From contig NC_134368.1 in the NCBI RefSeq assembly GCF_035582795.1, forward strand, positions 30,006,501 through 30,070,500: a DNA stretch of 64,000 nt. The letters run 5' to 3'. How positions within the stretch are numbered: the stretch's first letter is position 1; each line of letters starts with the position of its first letter. The notes under the pieces are model-generated. The model was not told the DNA's origin. It worked only from the letters and a program-made list of their open reading frames with translations, and searched no databases. The stretch is from Mycteria americana (taxonomy: Eukaryota; Chordata; Aves; Ciconiiformes; Ciconiidae). A program made the translations under genes and the position numbers. Shown here one piece after another: positions 13,701 to 28,700 of the stretch.

Positions 13701-16700
13701 CTGGCTTTGCCAGGTGAAGCCTGGCAAAGTAATCTAACACTATGAACATAGTACTAAATCCATGGACGTGTTGGGGCACATAAGTAGTGCACTGCCAGGG
13801 GCTGCGCTTCTAGGTTCAGTATGTGGACAGGAGAAGTAACAGAGAGGACACTGTTGAGGTGCCTTTGAAAACACAGTATAGATGCATGCCATATGTTTTC
13901 TCTCCCTCTGTAGGTGATGAGTGATGCAGAATATGCAGAGTGGTTAAATCATCATTTTTTAGCGGAAACCAGTATTGACAATAGGGAGGAGCTGCTGCTT
14001 GAATCTGCCATCAGGCTTGAGACTGAACTAACTTTGCTTGGTAGGTAGAAAATGCTGTAGCTCCCAGGAAACTGCTTATGATGTTCATAATTGGAATTTA
14101 CCTACAGAGAGCTGTGCTAACCTCAATTTGTGTAACACATAGCTTTCTACAGACCTAGAATTTATTGTCACTCCTGAATTTTCATAAATCTTGCAGGTAA
14201 ATTTGTACTAGTTGTAAAACACACTAAAGACAGCTAGTGCTCTTCTGTTGTTTGTAAAGGGTAAAGTTTTACTGATTTTTTTTTTTTTTTTTAATTTGTT
14301 TTCTTTTTTGTGCGCACTAGAGTTTTTAAGTGTCATCATAATAAGCATGTGAAATGATAATAACAAATCACAGGCCCTCCTGGGCAAACATTCACAGGAA
14401 TCGCACTTCTGGGCATGTTTTCCATCACTGTTGCATTTGTGGGCACAGCGGGTACGCTTGTGCTGTGTCCTCCTGTAATAACATGGTGATAAGAAGTCAG
14501 GCATGCTTCTGCAGGAACCATTCCTCTGATGGTCATTCAGCTGTGCAGAGATGGGGAGGCCAAAACAAAATGAAAAATGTTTGGTGTAGATGTGCAAAAG
14601 GTAAACTGCAGGCAGTCTGGGATAATAGCGCTAGAGGACTGCCCGGCATATAACATTTGGAAAACAATGTGCAAAGATCTGACTGTGGTGGTAAAGGCAG
14701 CTCATGCTAGAAGCTGAAGAGAGACAGATCCTATTGTGTGGAAAGGTGTTACTTCCCTCATTTTGTGCCACATCTGCTCAGGGAAAATGCCATAAACCTT
14801 GATACTAAAAGGAATTCTGGGATTACTGGCTTCAGTTTCTGGAGGGAAGCCAGAGCAGTGCTGCTAGCTGCTGTAGTTTTAAGGGATGATGTGCTATACA
14901 GGTACCCTTTTGCACTAGGGTCAGCAGAGGGAAGTCTAGTTGCTGTGGAGACCTGCTGTCCTGCAGGCCGAGGCATTTTTTTGTCTCGTGTCTCTGATGG
15001 GACAGTAGGCAATATGGGTTGGCCCTAGCATTAAATGGGAGTGAGAATAAGAAGGGTAAATGGCTTCATACTGCAAGGTGCTTGCTTTCAGTACCTCTGC
15101 TAGCTTAGTTACTCCTGCTTGGGGCATATGTGCATTGTGATCTGCAGAGTGGAACTACTTCCAGCACATCTCATTCTGCTTCTCTGAGCCTTCCTTTGCT
15201 TTCTTAATAAACATTACCTGGTGTAGCTGCAGCTGTAATTCTGACTGTCCTCTTAGGACTGAGAAATGAAGACTTTGTCCTCAAAGAACAACAAGCAAAA
15301 ATTCCAATCATCTCAGTATTGCCGGGATAATAGAGGACGGCAGTGGTTTGTAGTCCACTGCATAGGCAGGTATGAAATCCATATGGCTATATATAAAGCC
15401 TCAGGCCTTTATTTGAATGGAAATCTATTTCTGGAAAGAATAGCCCTAATGTGCAGTACTTAACTAAGCACAGATCTGGATCTCAGCAGTATACGTATTG
15501 AAACTGGCTTCTGTTGGATTACAAAGTGATCAAGTACCTCAGAAGGGGAGTATTAAGTGTATAGAGTGCCCAAATTGAAACAACATTTTTCTCTCTTCCC
15601 TCGATGCCTGGCAGTGTCTCTCAAAGAAGCTTGCATCAAATAGATCCCAGCATCTTCCTTCCTGCCTCTTCCATTGACTTGCATCAAAATGCAGGCAGAG
15701 TGCAGAGCAAGCACCTGGAGGTTTTCGTCTTCCCGGTGACTAGGGGCCATGAGCTCTGTACCCTGTTGGCAGCTGCTTACTGAAGAAATTGCTGTAGCGT
15801 CAGAAATTTGCCTGATCTTTTGGTTCTTATCCATCCCCATATGACAGTCAGTGCTTTATATACAAATTGCTGGCTAGAGTCCCGCACTAGAAACAGGCTG
15901 GGAGGGGAAAACTTTGCTTTGAATTTTTTTTATTGTTTGTCTTTCAGAATGAACCTAGTTGCAACTGCCTGAAGTTTTTTTCTGAGGAACTCTCTTAGCC
16001 TGAGAATCCCATAAGCCAAACCATGTCTCCTGCTTATGATTTAGTACCATTTGTATTGTGAAAAAGACATGAAAATGTCTTGTACCATAGTAAATCACTG
16101 GCACTGCAGCTTTTCAGAGATGGTTCTGCTTTATGCTGATGTTGTGGTACCTCACTGTTATCAGAACAGAAGATTTTGTAAGCTGGTTTTAGGGATACAG
16201 GTCTGCCTGCTGTGCACACCAGAAAAGAGGATATCTCTGTTAAAGTCTCTGTATTTTTTTGTTGAAAGTCTTTCTTTAACCACTGAGGGGTGTGTGTTAG
16301 AGCAGATGTTTCCTCTGTGTGGGGGAATATGTCAAGGTTGGCAGTGTGGGCAGGAGGAAGGGCAAAACACAGAGTTTGTGCTATGAATTGAAAGGATCTG
16401 GGACAGGAAGTACTGCAGCGATGAGTGGTTGAGAAATCTGCCAAGGAATGGCAGGTCTTTGCAGCAGTGTGCAAAAATATGATATAAGAAGAGGGGATTT
16501 TGGTGTGGAAAAGGTGAGGGCTTGGGACAAGAGGTACAGAGAATTCAGCCTGGAGCAGAGCTGAGAATAAGGAAGGAAGTGGGCTTTGAGGTAGGAAGGA
16601 TTGAGGTGATACATGAAAGAATGTTTGGGGTAGTCTGAGGTGTAGGAGAGAGTGGGAATAATGGAGTATATTAGTCATGAGAAGCCTGGGAGTCTGTGTC

Positions 16701-19700
16701 CCACAGCCACTATGAGCTGAAACAACTGAGAATGAGAAAAGTTGTCTTAAAAGGGTTTTGTGAAGAGTTGGAGGCCCCTGAGGCTGTAATGAGGGTATGT
16801 GTCAACAATCTCGCATGAGATGGGCTCTGGGACAGAAAGATGTGGGAGGGTGGAATTCCCAAGCATGTCCCAGTAGGGTGTCTGTTTTGGGATGCGGAGA
16901 TACACACAGAGGACCATCTTGTCGTGTCACTCTTGCAGCATTTTGGTTTTGGAAATACAGCAGCACTAATCCTTCTGCTTGTCTAAATTGAGGTGCCACT
17001 GGCATTGAAGATCGCCTGCAGGAGGGTGTTCCAGACACAATACAGGCATTACGGAAAGCAGGAATAAAAATATGGATGCTGACAGGTGACAAGAGAGAGA
17101 CAGCTGTCAACATTGCCTATGCTTGTAAACTGCTGGAACCAGATGACAGAATCTTCACTCTCAAATCACAGAGTAGGGTGAGTGGAAAATTACACTTTTC
17201 TTCAATTTTTTTTTTTTTTCTCTGCTGAAAGATTCAGTCAGGCTATATCACAGGGCAATATGGAAAAATAAAACGTTCTCTGCTTTCCCAACGGACCAAA
17301 GACAGCATGGTTTCTTGGAAGATGAAAATACTGGGAAACTGATGGTTTGCTTCCTTGCAGGTAAAATACGAAATCCTTTATATGTATGTAACATCTATTT
17401 CTTTATATACGGTCCCTAAATGATGATTAATTATTTTAATTGAATAGACTGCTTAATTTCTCTTTGTGGTAGGTTACAGAGTTGACATGTTTCACATGTT
17501 ATTAGAGATTTCCAACGGCTGTGAGTTACAGCACGTTAGCAATGTAAGAATTATCATCATGCAAATTCTATTGAATTAAGTTTTGTGCTGCTTTGTGTCA
17601 TGTATTCCCTCAGCCCTGCTTGTCTTGCATAAATGTACAAAGAATTGTCTCATTAAAGTACATTGCACACTATTCAAGAAAACTAATCTGGCCACAATTT
17701 TATCAGAGAAAAATCTATCTTCTCCCCACTACCCAGTAATTGAGTCATGTGATAAAGAGTGGTTAAAAATTCTGCTGTTTTGGATGGCAAGTTTAATCCT
17801 ATTTGATGATTGTGTCCTCTTGTGGATGCTTATAACCAGCTGTTTTTCATACCTTGATTTTTATCAGTTTTGGGTTTCTTAAGAGAGAAATTACCGACTG
17901 TAACTGGTAAAGCCAACATATGAAATGTCTCTCCTCAGAGCAGAGACATGAAATCTGAGACTTCTCTAAAGGACTTTTTCTAAGATGTTTCATTTTTCTT
18001 TTTTTCTCTGCTTATATGTTACTTTAGAAATTCAGTTTATATCTGCCATAAAAGATTGTGTGGCAAGTGGTAACTGTGGGGAAAATAAAGTGAAAAAGAA
18101 AGGATTTTTAGTCCAGTTGTGTTTGAGGAAAGCTTGGGGTTTGATTTTCGCTGACACTTTTTTCTTCCTTTTTTTCCTACTGGGGAACGAGTGTCTTACT
18201 TAACAGTGAGGACTGAGCCCCTTTTGCAGAAGTGCTCATCCTCCCTCTAACTAGACTTTGAAATAAAAAGTAGACAGGAATTGATACTGTTGCATTTCAA
18301 AGTAAAATAATGAGAAGATTTAAGAATATGTATTTTCTTCTATAGAGCATGTGCATTACATATATTGATATCAAGAATCTTTTGCGCATCTTATTTGGGC
18401 ATCATTGATTCTGACAAGGTAAAAAATTCCACAAGGCCAGTTCTTCAGTAATTCATTGCAGCTCACCTATAATTTGATTTGAAGTGCACTTTTGGCTTTG
18501 CATGCCAGACGAAAGAAATGCAGAGAGCAAAAGTCTTCTATCAAAGCTGTATTTATATTACAGAATCCTTAATGGTTGTTTTTTCTGCTGGTCTGTGAAC
18601 ATTTTCTGATTTGCTTCAGTTTTTTCCTTTCTCCTAGTGCAATACTCAAGCCAATCTACTTAAGCAAAGTTAAATCACAGGCCCTTTTATTAACAACAGA
18701 CTGCATCCTTTGTGATTTTAAAGGGTTATTCAGCCTCATGTCTGAGCCTTTCTGGATTCAGGTGAAATGCTACGCAAGGGCAGCATTTGACCTTTTCTCC
18801 ATATGTATTTTATAAATTGAAAATGGAGCCAGAACACAAACAGTATTTAATAAGTTGCCTTTCTGTTGTCTTTAATTAGGATGCCTGTGCCTTGGTGATG
18901 AGCAAAATTTTAGAAGACATCCAGAAGAATACTTCTGCCAAAAAAAACCCCAGTCAGAAACTTGGGAATGTCTCTGCAAGTCCCTCCACCCAAGCTCCAG
19001 CGTTCAGTGCAGGCCTTGTTATTGATGGAAGGACTTTAGAGCATGTCCTTCATGACAGCCTACAGAATATTTTCTTGGAACTCACAGAAAAATGTCGGGC
19101 TGTAGTCTGCTGCCGAGCCACACCACTGCAGAAGAGTGTCCTGGTCAGACTGGTGCGAAATAAGCTAAAGGCAATGACATTAGCTGTAGGTGAGTCCTGT
19201 GGTTATCTTCTTTTCTCTGAAAAGAAGTAGAAGCCAGTTTCTTCTCTCCTATATTTTTGTTAATGTTTGTCACAAAATTTATTTTACAAGGAAGATAATC
19301 CTTTGAACTGTAGTTGTCTCTGGCATAAGATGATGTTAGTCTTCTGAACTAGCAAATTTAGTCCATAAACTTACTCATGGTAATCTAAAGCAACAAGAAC
19401 AGCAGCAGTCCCGCACAGTGTTATGTAACATGTCCAAAGGAGCAAGTAAGAGGATTTTCCTTGTCACAGGAAAAAAGGTGATTTTCCCTTGTTCTCCTTC
19501 ACAACTCCCCCAAAATAGAGAGGGAGAGGGGAGATGACTGGCTGTGATTTAAAACACCCATATTTTCTGTTCTAGCATACCAACTAAATTCTGACAAAAG
19601 GAACAGCTAATACCCATTTGGAGAATATAGCTCAGTTCAGTCAGGCCTTCCGCTTACTAATCCTGCTTTCTGTAGGGTTTTCCATAGGCTGCACTGTTGG

Positions 19701-22700
19701 CCATAAAAATGTTTTTCTCTGAACTCTCTGGTGTTCTTGTATATTTGTCTTTTCCTGCCACCTCCATGGCGATGTGTTAGCCAGCAAAGCTGCGTCTAGG
19801 TTGCATTCCAAATAAGAGAGGTTAGTTTTCATTTTTCCTCTTGTCTTTTCTCTGTAGGTGATGGTGCCAATGATGTCAGTATGATCCAGGTGGCTGACAC
19901 TGGTGTGGGAATATTGGGCCAAGAAGGCATGCAGGTAGTGCATACAAAGACAGCTGCACATGACATCAGATTCCATTCATTTTAAATCAGTTCAGAGTTT
20001 ACCCTGGAGGCCCCGTGGCTCCACAGTCTATTACTGTACACAGGCAAGAGTTTGCAGCCTGAGCTCACACCCAGGCCTCAGCACTCTTCCAGGAACACTC
20101 AGAAACTGAATGCTGCAGGGGTTCAAACTCCAAACAACAGAGCTTGCTGCCTGTCACCAAACTATTACTCATGTCCTTCCAGGAAACAGGCAGCCTAAGC
20201 ACCAGTGATTTCTGGGCAGTTGTGTGCCTGCCTGTGTTGTGTTGGGCTGACCTGTGTGTGTTAGTTTAAAATGTTGTATGGAGGGGCTCAGACCTGAGTG
20301 AGGGTAAGACCGTAAGCACTATGTATAAAAAAATCATAAAATAAGAATTTCGAACAGTAGGTAAGTTGCTTACTTGGCAGTATCTGAAGCTTATCTTTAA
20401 CAGTTTGGATATAACATATCCTTTCTTTCATGTGCGTTGCAGGCTGTGATGGCAAGTGACTTTGCAATCTCTCAGTTTAGACACCTCAGGAAGCTGCTGC
20501 TTGTCCATGGTCACTGGTGTTATACCAGACTTACCAACATGGTGCTTTACTTCTTCTACAAGAATGTGGTATGTAGCTGTCTCATCCTGGGGAAATCACA
20601 GTTTGCGTATTTGAGAGTGCAGAAGGGTTTAGTGGGGCTTTATATTCTTTTTTTAGTTTCTATTGTGAATGGGTTCAAAAAGACACAAAAAGCATATGTC
20701 AGACAATTCAGTTTCTCATTTATGTCTGCAGAGACCAGAGACTCTTATTCCTTGGATTGAATTTCCCACTCAGAGCCATTGTCTGGTTTGATTAAACAGT
20801 GGGTAACGGGCATTACTAATGTGGTGGCAGCATAACTATTTAAACAAGCCATGTCCAATTTTGAAATGTAAAGCTGTGTGCTAGTCAAATATAATTTCAA
20901 AGTGTGGTATTGGCATGAACTCCACAGCATTTATACTTAATTTTCCATAGATTACTGTAACCAGGCCTAAGATCTGACTGTTTTCCTCCAGGCTTTTAAA
21001 ACACTTGTCTACAGGTAACATTTTATCATGTCGTCTTTGACTTTTCAGGCCTATGTGAACCTCCTGTTCTGGTACCAGTTCTTCTGTGGGTTTTCAGGCA
21101 CATCAATGACTGACTATTGGATCTTGATTCTTTTCAATCTCCTTTTTACATCGGTGCCACCCATCATTTATGGTGTCTTCGACAAAGATGTGTCTGCAGA
21201 GATACTCATGCAGCTCCCACAGCTGTACATGATGAGCCAGAAATCTGTGGTAGGTTAAAGAATGCTTGGCCTGAAGCAAATTGAAGCGGTCGGCATTAGA
21301 GCCATTTCTGTCTTTCTTTCCTTCATGGTTCACATCAGGCAAACATGAAGTTTAAAACCACTTTCTCTATTAGAAAAACACTTAGGCCTATGCACAAATG
21401 TATGTGCACAAATAAAAGCTGTTTTTTCAGAAGTTTTTTGTAGGCTTTTTTCAGCCATACACCCAATCTTACCAGACATTTGGATGGTAAGAGAAATTAA
21501 GGACTTCAGGTGAAGCAGTGTACTAGATAAACATTGTTACCAGCATGTTTACTTCATTTACTGCCTCAGCTGTCAACATGCTTCCTCAAAATGGGTTTCT
21601 TTTGAGCATCTGGGCTTACTTTTAAAGATAAGGGCACTAGACACTGTTTTTTCACTGTCATATAAGGCTCTCAACTGCCAAAGTAATGAGGAATGGATAA
21701 GAACCAGAGTAGATTCCTTTCAAATATATAATCCTCAAGGAAGTTCTGTCATTCGGGTTTCTTTTCCCCTTATGCGTATGTTCTGGAATTTGCTGGTGGC
21801 ACTTTTCTTCTATCTGAAAACACTATACATCATATCTGCTCTATAAGTAAATTCTGCCCAAACATTTAGCACAGAAAACTGCAGGGAGTAGTTTCTAAAT
21901 CAAAATTACATAAATCAGTAAGCTTTTTCCTGGTTTCTGTTTTGCTTAGCATGAATTCTAGCATAATTTTAACTTCATCATGTTTTTTTAATTTAACACT
22001 TAATTAAAATAATATTTTTTATTGTAACAATTGAAGGCAGTGACATACTGAGCCTGAGACACAATAGATACTAGTAGCCCAGAGAGAGGAAACATTGAGC
22101 ATATGATTCACCTAAAACTCACCATTTTCTTTATGACCATAGCCTTTCAATAACAGATTTGACATTAGGAAGCATTTCTTTACAGAGAGGGTGGTTAAAC
22201 ACTGGAACAGGCTTCCTGGAGAGGTGGTCAGTGCCCCCAAGCCTGTCAGTGTTTAAGGGGCCCTTGGACAATGCCCTTAATAACACGCTTTAACTTTTCG
22301 TCAGCCCTGAAGTGGTCAGGCAGTTGGACTAGATGATCGTTGCAGGTCCCTTCCAACTGAAATATTCTACTCTATTCTGTTCTGCTCTGTTCTATTTTAT
22401 TCTGTTCTAACAAATACTATTAAAAATAAATGAGCTACAGCATGTTGTGTACTAGTTGTGCCGTCTCATCTGTATAACCTGGCAGAAGTCTAGGTCTGAT
22501 TTAGAAGGGCAAGAAGGATATACAGTGAGGGGGCAATTTATTTTGTTTGTTTGTGGACTTTTACATTTCTTTTTACATACCCTTAAATATTTTATGTTGC
22601 TTGGTTTATGAAATTTTTGCAAAACTAAGTACTGATCCAATCGGTACTGGTACCGGTCCAAGCCTCTGTAGACTGGCTGGAGCAGGTCTGTGCTTTGTCA

Positions 22701-25700
22701 ATCACAGAGAGTTTTGACTAAGTAAATGTTACAAGGCCTCAGGATTTGGCCCTCTGTTTTGATCTTCAGGATATATACAGTGATCTGAGCTGAGATGAAA
22801 GTTTTGAGGCAACATAATCAGAATTACTGCATTACACAATAGTTTTTCCCTTTTTTTCCCCCTTAACTTTTATCAGAGTTTTTCTCTTTTGTCCAGCACA
22901 GCGTTGCCTTGCTCTGTGGTTGGAGTTGTTAAGTAGTATATCATTTCCTTTCTTGCATGGAAGCACAGTGAAATAATTGCTTTGAATTAAGTGCAGTATA
23001 GAAGAAAAAGAAATGTTTTAAAAGATGTAGTATCACAATATTGCACCATGACATCACAAGTGCACAGCTCTGTACAAGCTATAAAAATGGACAGTAACTT
23101 GGATTCGCCTTCAGTAATTTAGAGCACTTCCCTGACAGGCAAATAAGAAGATAAGTTTCCCACACCACCTCCAGAGAGCAGTTCAGTTCTTGAAAGGGCT
23201 GAATGGCTTTTTGGAGAAACCCATCTCTCCCCACTAATTGTAGAGGAAATCCTGGGTGAGTAGACCGCTCACCTATGTGTCTCAATTTAGTGCCTGAAGG
23301 AATGGGATGTATCTGAGCCAGGGCACACACAGCTATAGTTTCATAAGCGGTTGAGCGGTCATGGCAGTTTGCTGCCACTGAGTGACGAAGGCTCGTTCCT
23401 TCTCCTCTTCTCCCTACTTTTCTTCCCGTTCCCTGTTTTCATCCACATAGTTAAACTACCTTCCTTGTGCCAGCTTGGTGATCCCATGAGATCCTTCCAG
23501 GAGGTGATTTAACACACTAAAACACTAAATGTGTTATTCCAGCAGAAAAGTGAATTGATTTCTCACATTCTAGTGAGTTAAGTTAGCTCACAGAGGAGTC
23601 CGGTCCGCACAGAGGAGTCAACCAGCACAAATTAAGAGGCAGAAGCACATGTACCAAAAAGAAGGGGGTGGAGACAGAAGAAAGTGGGACTTGGCATTCA
23701 GTGATGGTAAGCTGCTAGGGTCATTCACTGTTCCCTAGCCCTCTCCCTTCCTTAGTACTCAGTTAGGTAAGGCTCTGGTAGGTCTGTTCTGGCAGAAACA
23801 GCTATAAGATCAGAGGTCCAGATCTGGCTGCTGATTTAAATGCTAACAGTTCACTGCATGTGTGGAGTGAGCTCTCTATTTTTATTATTGTAACACAAAA
23901 GATGCCTCTTCATTGGGAAACTGGAATTACTTCTGCAGATAATCGTTCCCCAAATCCAAATTAATGCTAATTAAGGATGCAGCAATTTGTTCAATTTGTT
24001 TCAATGCCATTATCTTTTTTTCTTACAGGCTTACTTGCCTTCAGCTTTCTGGATAACCTTGCTGGATGCGTTTTACCAAAGTCTCGTTTGCTTTTTTGTG
24101 CCTTACTTTGTAAGTGCTGGATATGAAATACATTTATACATTTTGACATACTAAAAACCCAGGCAAATTAGAGAATAAAATGAAGTATTTGATTTTACTT
24201 CCTCATATATAAATGTGTACTAACAGGATCATCATTGGAACTGAGCTGAACTCTGTACATGCAAATATGTGTGGTATTGAAACTATTCATGCCACTTTGT
24301 GTATTAGGACTATACGTAAAGAATATATTACGCTGACCGCTGTCTTCCTTTACAGACTTACTATGGCTCAGACATAGACATTTTTTCTTTTGGAAACCCT
24401 GTAAACACAGCAGCGCTCTTCATAATACTGTTGCACCTTCTCATTGAGTGCAAGTCTGTGGTGAGTACTTTGTTTTCAAAAGAGTATATTCCTAACAGAG
24501 TATGTGCATACAGCTTTCATTAAAATTAAACAGAAGAAAGAACTTCATATACAAAACAGAATAAGTATAATAGGGCCAAAGCCTAAATATTTTGTTTATG
24601 TGACCATGTGAGCTCTCCTAATGCACCTGTCATTGGAGCCAATAGAGTTACTCATATGACTAAAATTAACAAAATTTGGCCTCAGAATTATTTGTAAATA
24701 GTGAAAGGATCCTGCCTCGTTAGGGTACGGTGGTTTTGGGGATGCCAGTTTAGTTTTGCAAATGGTAAAACCAACCAGTGATCTACTGAGCCTTCATTAG
24801 TTCCCAAAGCTTGCATCTCAAAGACAACGATGTGAGCTGTTGATTTTGAATGCTTGAAACTGATGATCTGCTCTCTGGCCAGGAGGTATATTTTGGTGCC
24901 AGAACTAGGGAACTGACATGCTACAGAAATGCTATTCCTTTTAATTAAGTCTGCGCAAGCTAAAGCATCTGCATTAGCTTGGATAAATTTACAGCCCTTA
25001 CAACTGTAATATGTGGCTATTTTGCATAATTTTAAAGAAAATTCAATAATATTTACAGTAGAAGGACACAGATTAGTGGGCTTTATTTTCTGTCTTTTTT
25101 TTTTTTTAAATACTTTTTTAGGATTGTTTTGTAATGGATGAAATTTCAAGTTGTGATTCGGTCTTTTCATTGTTCTTTTGGGAGCATGGCAGCAGTGATA
25201 AAAATGTCTTTATTGAGAAGAGATGGGTAGCATGAGTGTATCCAAGCTCTGAATAGGAAAACATTACTTAAATGGCTTTTATTTGGCATTTTTGAATGTC
25301 GGCAAGCTGTCAGACCAATGACAGTGATGTTTCCATAGTAACTATTATAGCCATTTAGAAAATTACAGAAAACTCCAATGTAGAACAGTTAATCAATGTC
25401 TCAAGCAAGATATATAAGGGTGGTGTCATGTGAAGATCTCGCCTCCATTGGCTTGAGAAGGCTTTCTCTGCTGCCGGTGGATGAGGTGGTTATCTAAGGC
25501 AAATGGCACAAAAGTGTCTTTCACAAAGGAATCAAAAGCTATGCATTTAGTAGAATAAAAAAAATTAAATGGCTGGGTTACCTATGAACTGTAGGAAGAA
25601 GGCTCCATTCTTCCTGGAATGTTTTGTATAAAAGTAGGAATATTATCTGAACAGATCTTTCCTCTGTTACATTAAGCAGCTGTCCTTGGAGGAAGAGTGC

Positions 25701-28700
25701 GTGCATGTGTACACACATACAGGTGTTACAGGTCTTTCAGTTTACAGCTTAAATCTGATTTCTTTCCTTTTCTGAATTGCAGACTTGGATACATACAGTA
25801 GTTATAGTTGGCAGCATTCTGTTTTACTTTGTCTTCGCTCTGGCTTTTGGGGCAACCTGCAAAACCCACAACCCACCATCAAATCCTTATTGGATCATGG
25901 AAAAGCACATGACAGACCCAGTATTTTACTTAGTTTGCCTCCTGACTACTTGTGTTGCTCTGCTACCCAGGTGCGTTTCTGTTTTATAATTGCAGATTGC
26001 TGCTGTTAACAAAATTAGTTTTCTTTGAGTCAGTGATGCTATAAATCTCTGTGGCTAGAGGTCTTCCTCCCTCCTGCCACCCACAACGTAAAGAAAATTT
26101 CGTAACTGCCAGACCAAGCCATGTGAGGACAGCTCTTTAGTGACCTGTTCTCAAAGTAAATTTCAGTAAATAAATAATTAATTTCTTTTGTGGTTTATAT
26201 TATATTCAATTATTTATATTACATTAAATATAGTCTTTGGAGGGAGGGAACAGTAATCTCTGTAACCAGAGTTTATAATTTATATACCAATCCATTAGTG
26301 ATCAAAGTTGAATATGTACTATACATAGAAGCACTGTGTTTAGTCTGTGTTTATTTGTGAAACCATTTTCTGTTTGAAATTTATGTCATGAATATATATA
26401 AGAATATTTAGAATGAAGAATGCATGTACAGGCTTCTTTGTGGGGTGGAAACACACTGACTAGATTCATGAAGGGTCCTGAGTTGTGTTTTTATCGTGCC
26501 TAATGTTTAAGTGTTTTGCCTCACTGAAGAAGTCATAACTCCAAGTTCGATAACTCATTCACGCTGGAAAGGCAGGAACGTTGGGTGGAGGTCCCAGACA
26601 CCAGCACGCTGAGCAGGGAGGCACCTGAGCGAGCCAACAGAGAAAAACAAAGTGTGTGAGAGAGAGTGAAAGACCAGTGAAAGAGACTTCATCAGACTTG
26701 GTCTAGCTCTATTTAGTAGCCACAGCCATCTTCCTTTCACAGGCTGAACATGAACTCAAGTTTGCAGCCTATTAGCGAAGTGCCTACAGTGCTAATTTAT
26801 TCATTCTTCTGTGTTATGTCTCTTTGTTTCCCTCTCAGGCATTTCAGAAAGAGGGGGACTTGAAACTGAATTGCAGAGAGAGATACTGAGAGAAGCGTTG
26901 GGGAGAATAAATGCTGTTTCCTCCTCACCTCATGTCATTTTATATCGTTAGGCACAGTCTGAGCACACTTTCTGGATCAAGGGCTGCAGTACAGGCTGCA
27001 TGCATTGCCAATGCCGCTGGAAGGAAAGCTGGCAGAGCTGTGGCTGTAGGTGCCTGCAATAGCCACCAAGTACCCGAGTCCCCTTTGAAGAAGTCTCCCT
27101 CTGTGTCTTAAGCACATCAGCCAGGGTTTTGCCACGCTCACAGGAGATCATGACTGATAGCTTTGGTTCACGCTTCAGTTCACCAGAAGGATAAACCGCG
27201 AGGTGCAAGAAACATGTGTGCTCTTCCCTTCCCATCCCTGCTCTCAGCTTGGCTTCAGGTGGTGACAGTAGAGCCTTTTCTTTCACACACAGTAAATCTC
27301 CCTTACACAACAAATAAACAGATAAATGCTGTTCTAGGACCTTTTGGTAGGGCTCTAGAGAGCCTAGGTCGGAGAAAGCTTTCAGCTTGGTGACTGTTTC
27401 CAATGTAAAGGTGTTCAATTTTGAAGAAGACTTCTTTTTCATGGTGAATTAAATGCAAAGTGTTTAGACTTACCAGTGAAATTCCTTGAGCACTCTCCCT
27501 GTACCAATACCTGAGAAGATTTATAACTGTTGTGGCTAATTCAAGCTTTTCTACTTCAGTGATTTGAAGTAGAAGTGCCTATTACGGAACCACTGCTGTC
27601 ACACATACATTTTTTTCCTTGCTTATTTCTGATGTAATCCTTTGTAAGGTGCTGAAAAGCCACCATTCAGCAGGGACTGTGAAGCTAAAGGGTGCTCTAC
27701 ACCTTCTAGCCTGAGGGAGTGAGACTGGGGCTTTCACTGGAGCTTTTAAGGAGCAGTTCTCCTACAGAGGGACAGATGTTGGATGCCCTGTTGACTGAAA
27801 ATTCACTGAAAAAATCTATGATTAAAACCTTTGCCCTAAGTTGCCAGTTAAGTCAGTTCTAATATGAATTATTCCTAGAGTTTAATTCTGGAACATCACT
27901 TGTACTCCATATTCCTCTTACTGCACATGGTGATTTGTTTCTTTGGCCTTTGCTTTCACGTTCATTCTTGCTTCTGGTGAATTCTCTGGCTCCTGCAAAA
28001 GTTACGAATCTTGGAACGATGCTCTGCCTACTCTTCCCAGCTTTCCAAGGCTGTATTAGTCCTATATTATCAGTGCAAAACAGCAGTGATTAACAGCTGC
28101 TCAGTTGGAGGCATGAATTTTTCTAAGCCTGATTTTTTCCGCAATAGTTCTTAAATCCTTGTATGTGCACTGAAGTGCCAGGGAAACTTTAAACTGCGCA
28201 CTGATTTTGATGCCTTTCTTTCTGGGGCCTGACATTGTACACAGAAAGCTCCACTTTCAGTGTAGTTGGGACCCCGGCCCTTCATTGAAGTTGCACATGC
28301 ACGTTGCTGCAGTAACTACTCTGTAGGAGAACTGTGTTCAGGACAGAAAAATGGAAGTACCTGAGAGCAGTATCTGTCTTTGAAAATGCCAGTTTTAAAA
28401 CATGTTCTGGTGCAGTTGCTGGCCTTATAGTTTATGTTCACAAAACGGCACCTGCAAAAACTGTTTCAGAGGGTGCTGCAGCTGCAGGTTTACTTGAATG
28501 GTGTTTGGTTTCCTTTAGTGTTGCTGGAAACAGTTTTGAGTCTGCTTCTAAACAGCTTATTTGAAACTGTGTTTATTTTGTAGATACTTGCTGAGAGTTC
28601 TCCAAGGAACTTTTTTTCCATCTCCGGTGTTGAGAGCCAAGCACCTTGACAGATTGACTCCTGAGGAGCAGAGGGAAGCAATTAAGAGATGGAAAGATGA

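Noticed and set aside
16034..16678. 214-codon antisense ORF in an ATP10D intron
   Set aside because: Composition is Ser/His/Pro-rich with no domain pattern, and it overlaps other ORFs in two more frames. Consistent with chance openness.
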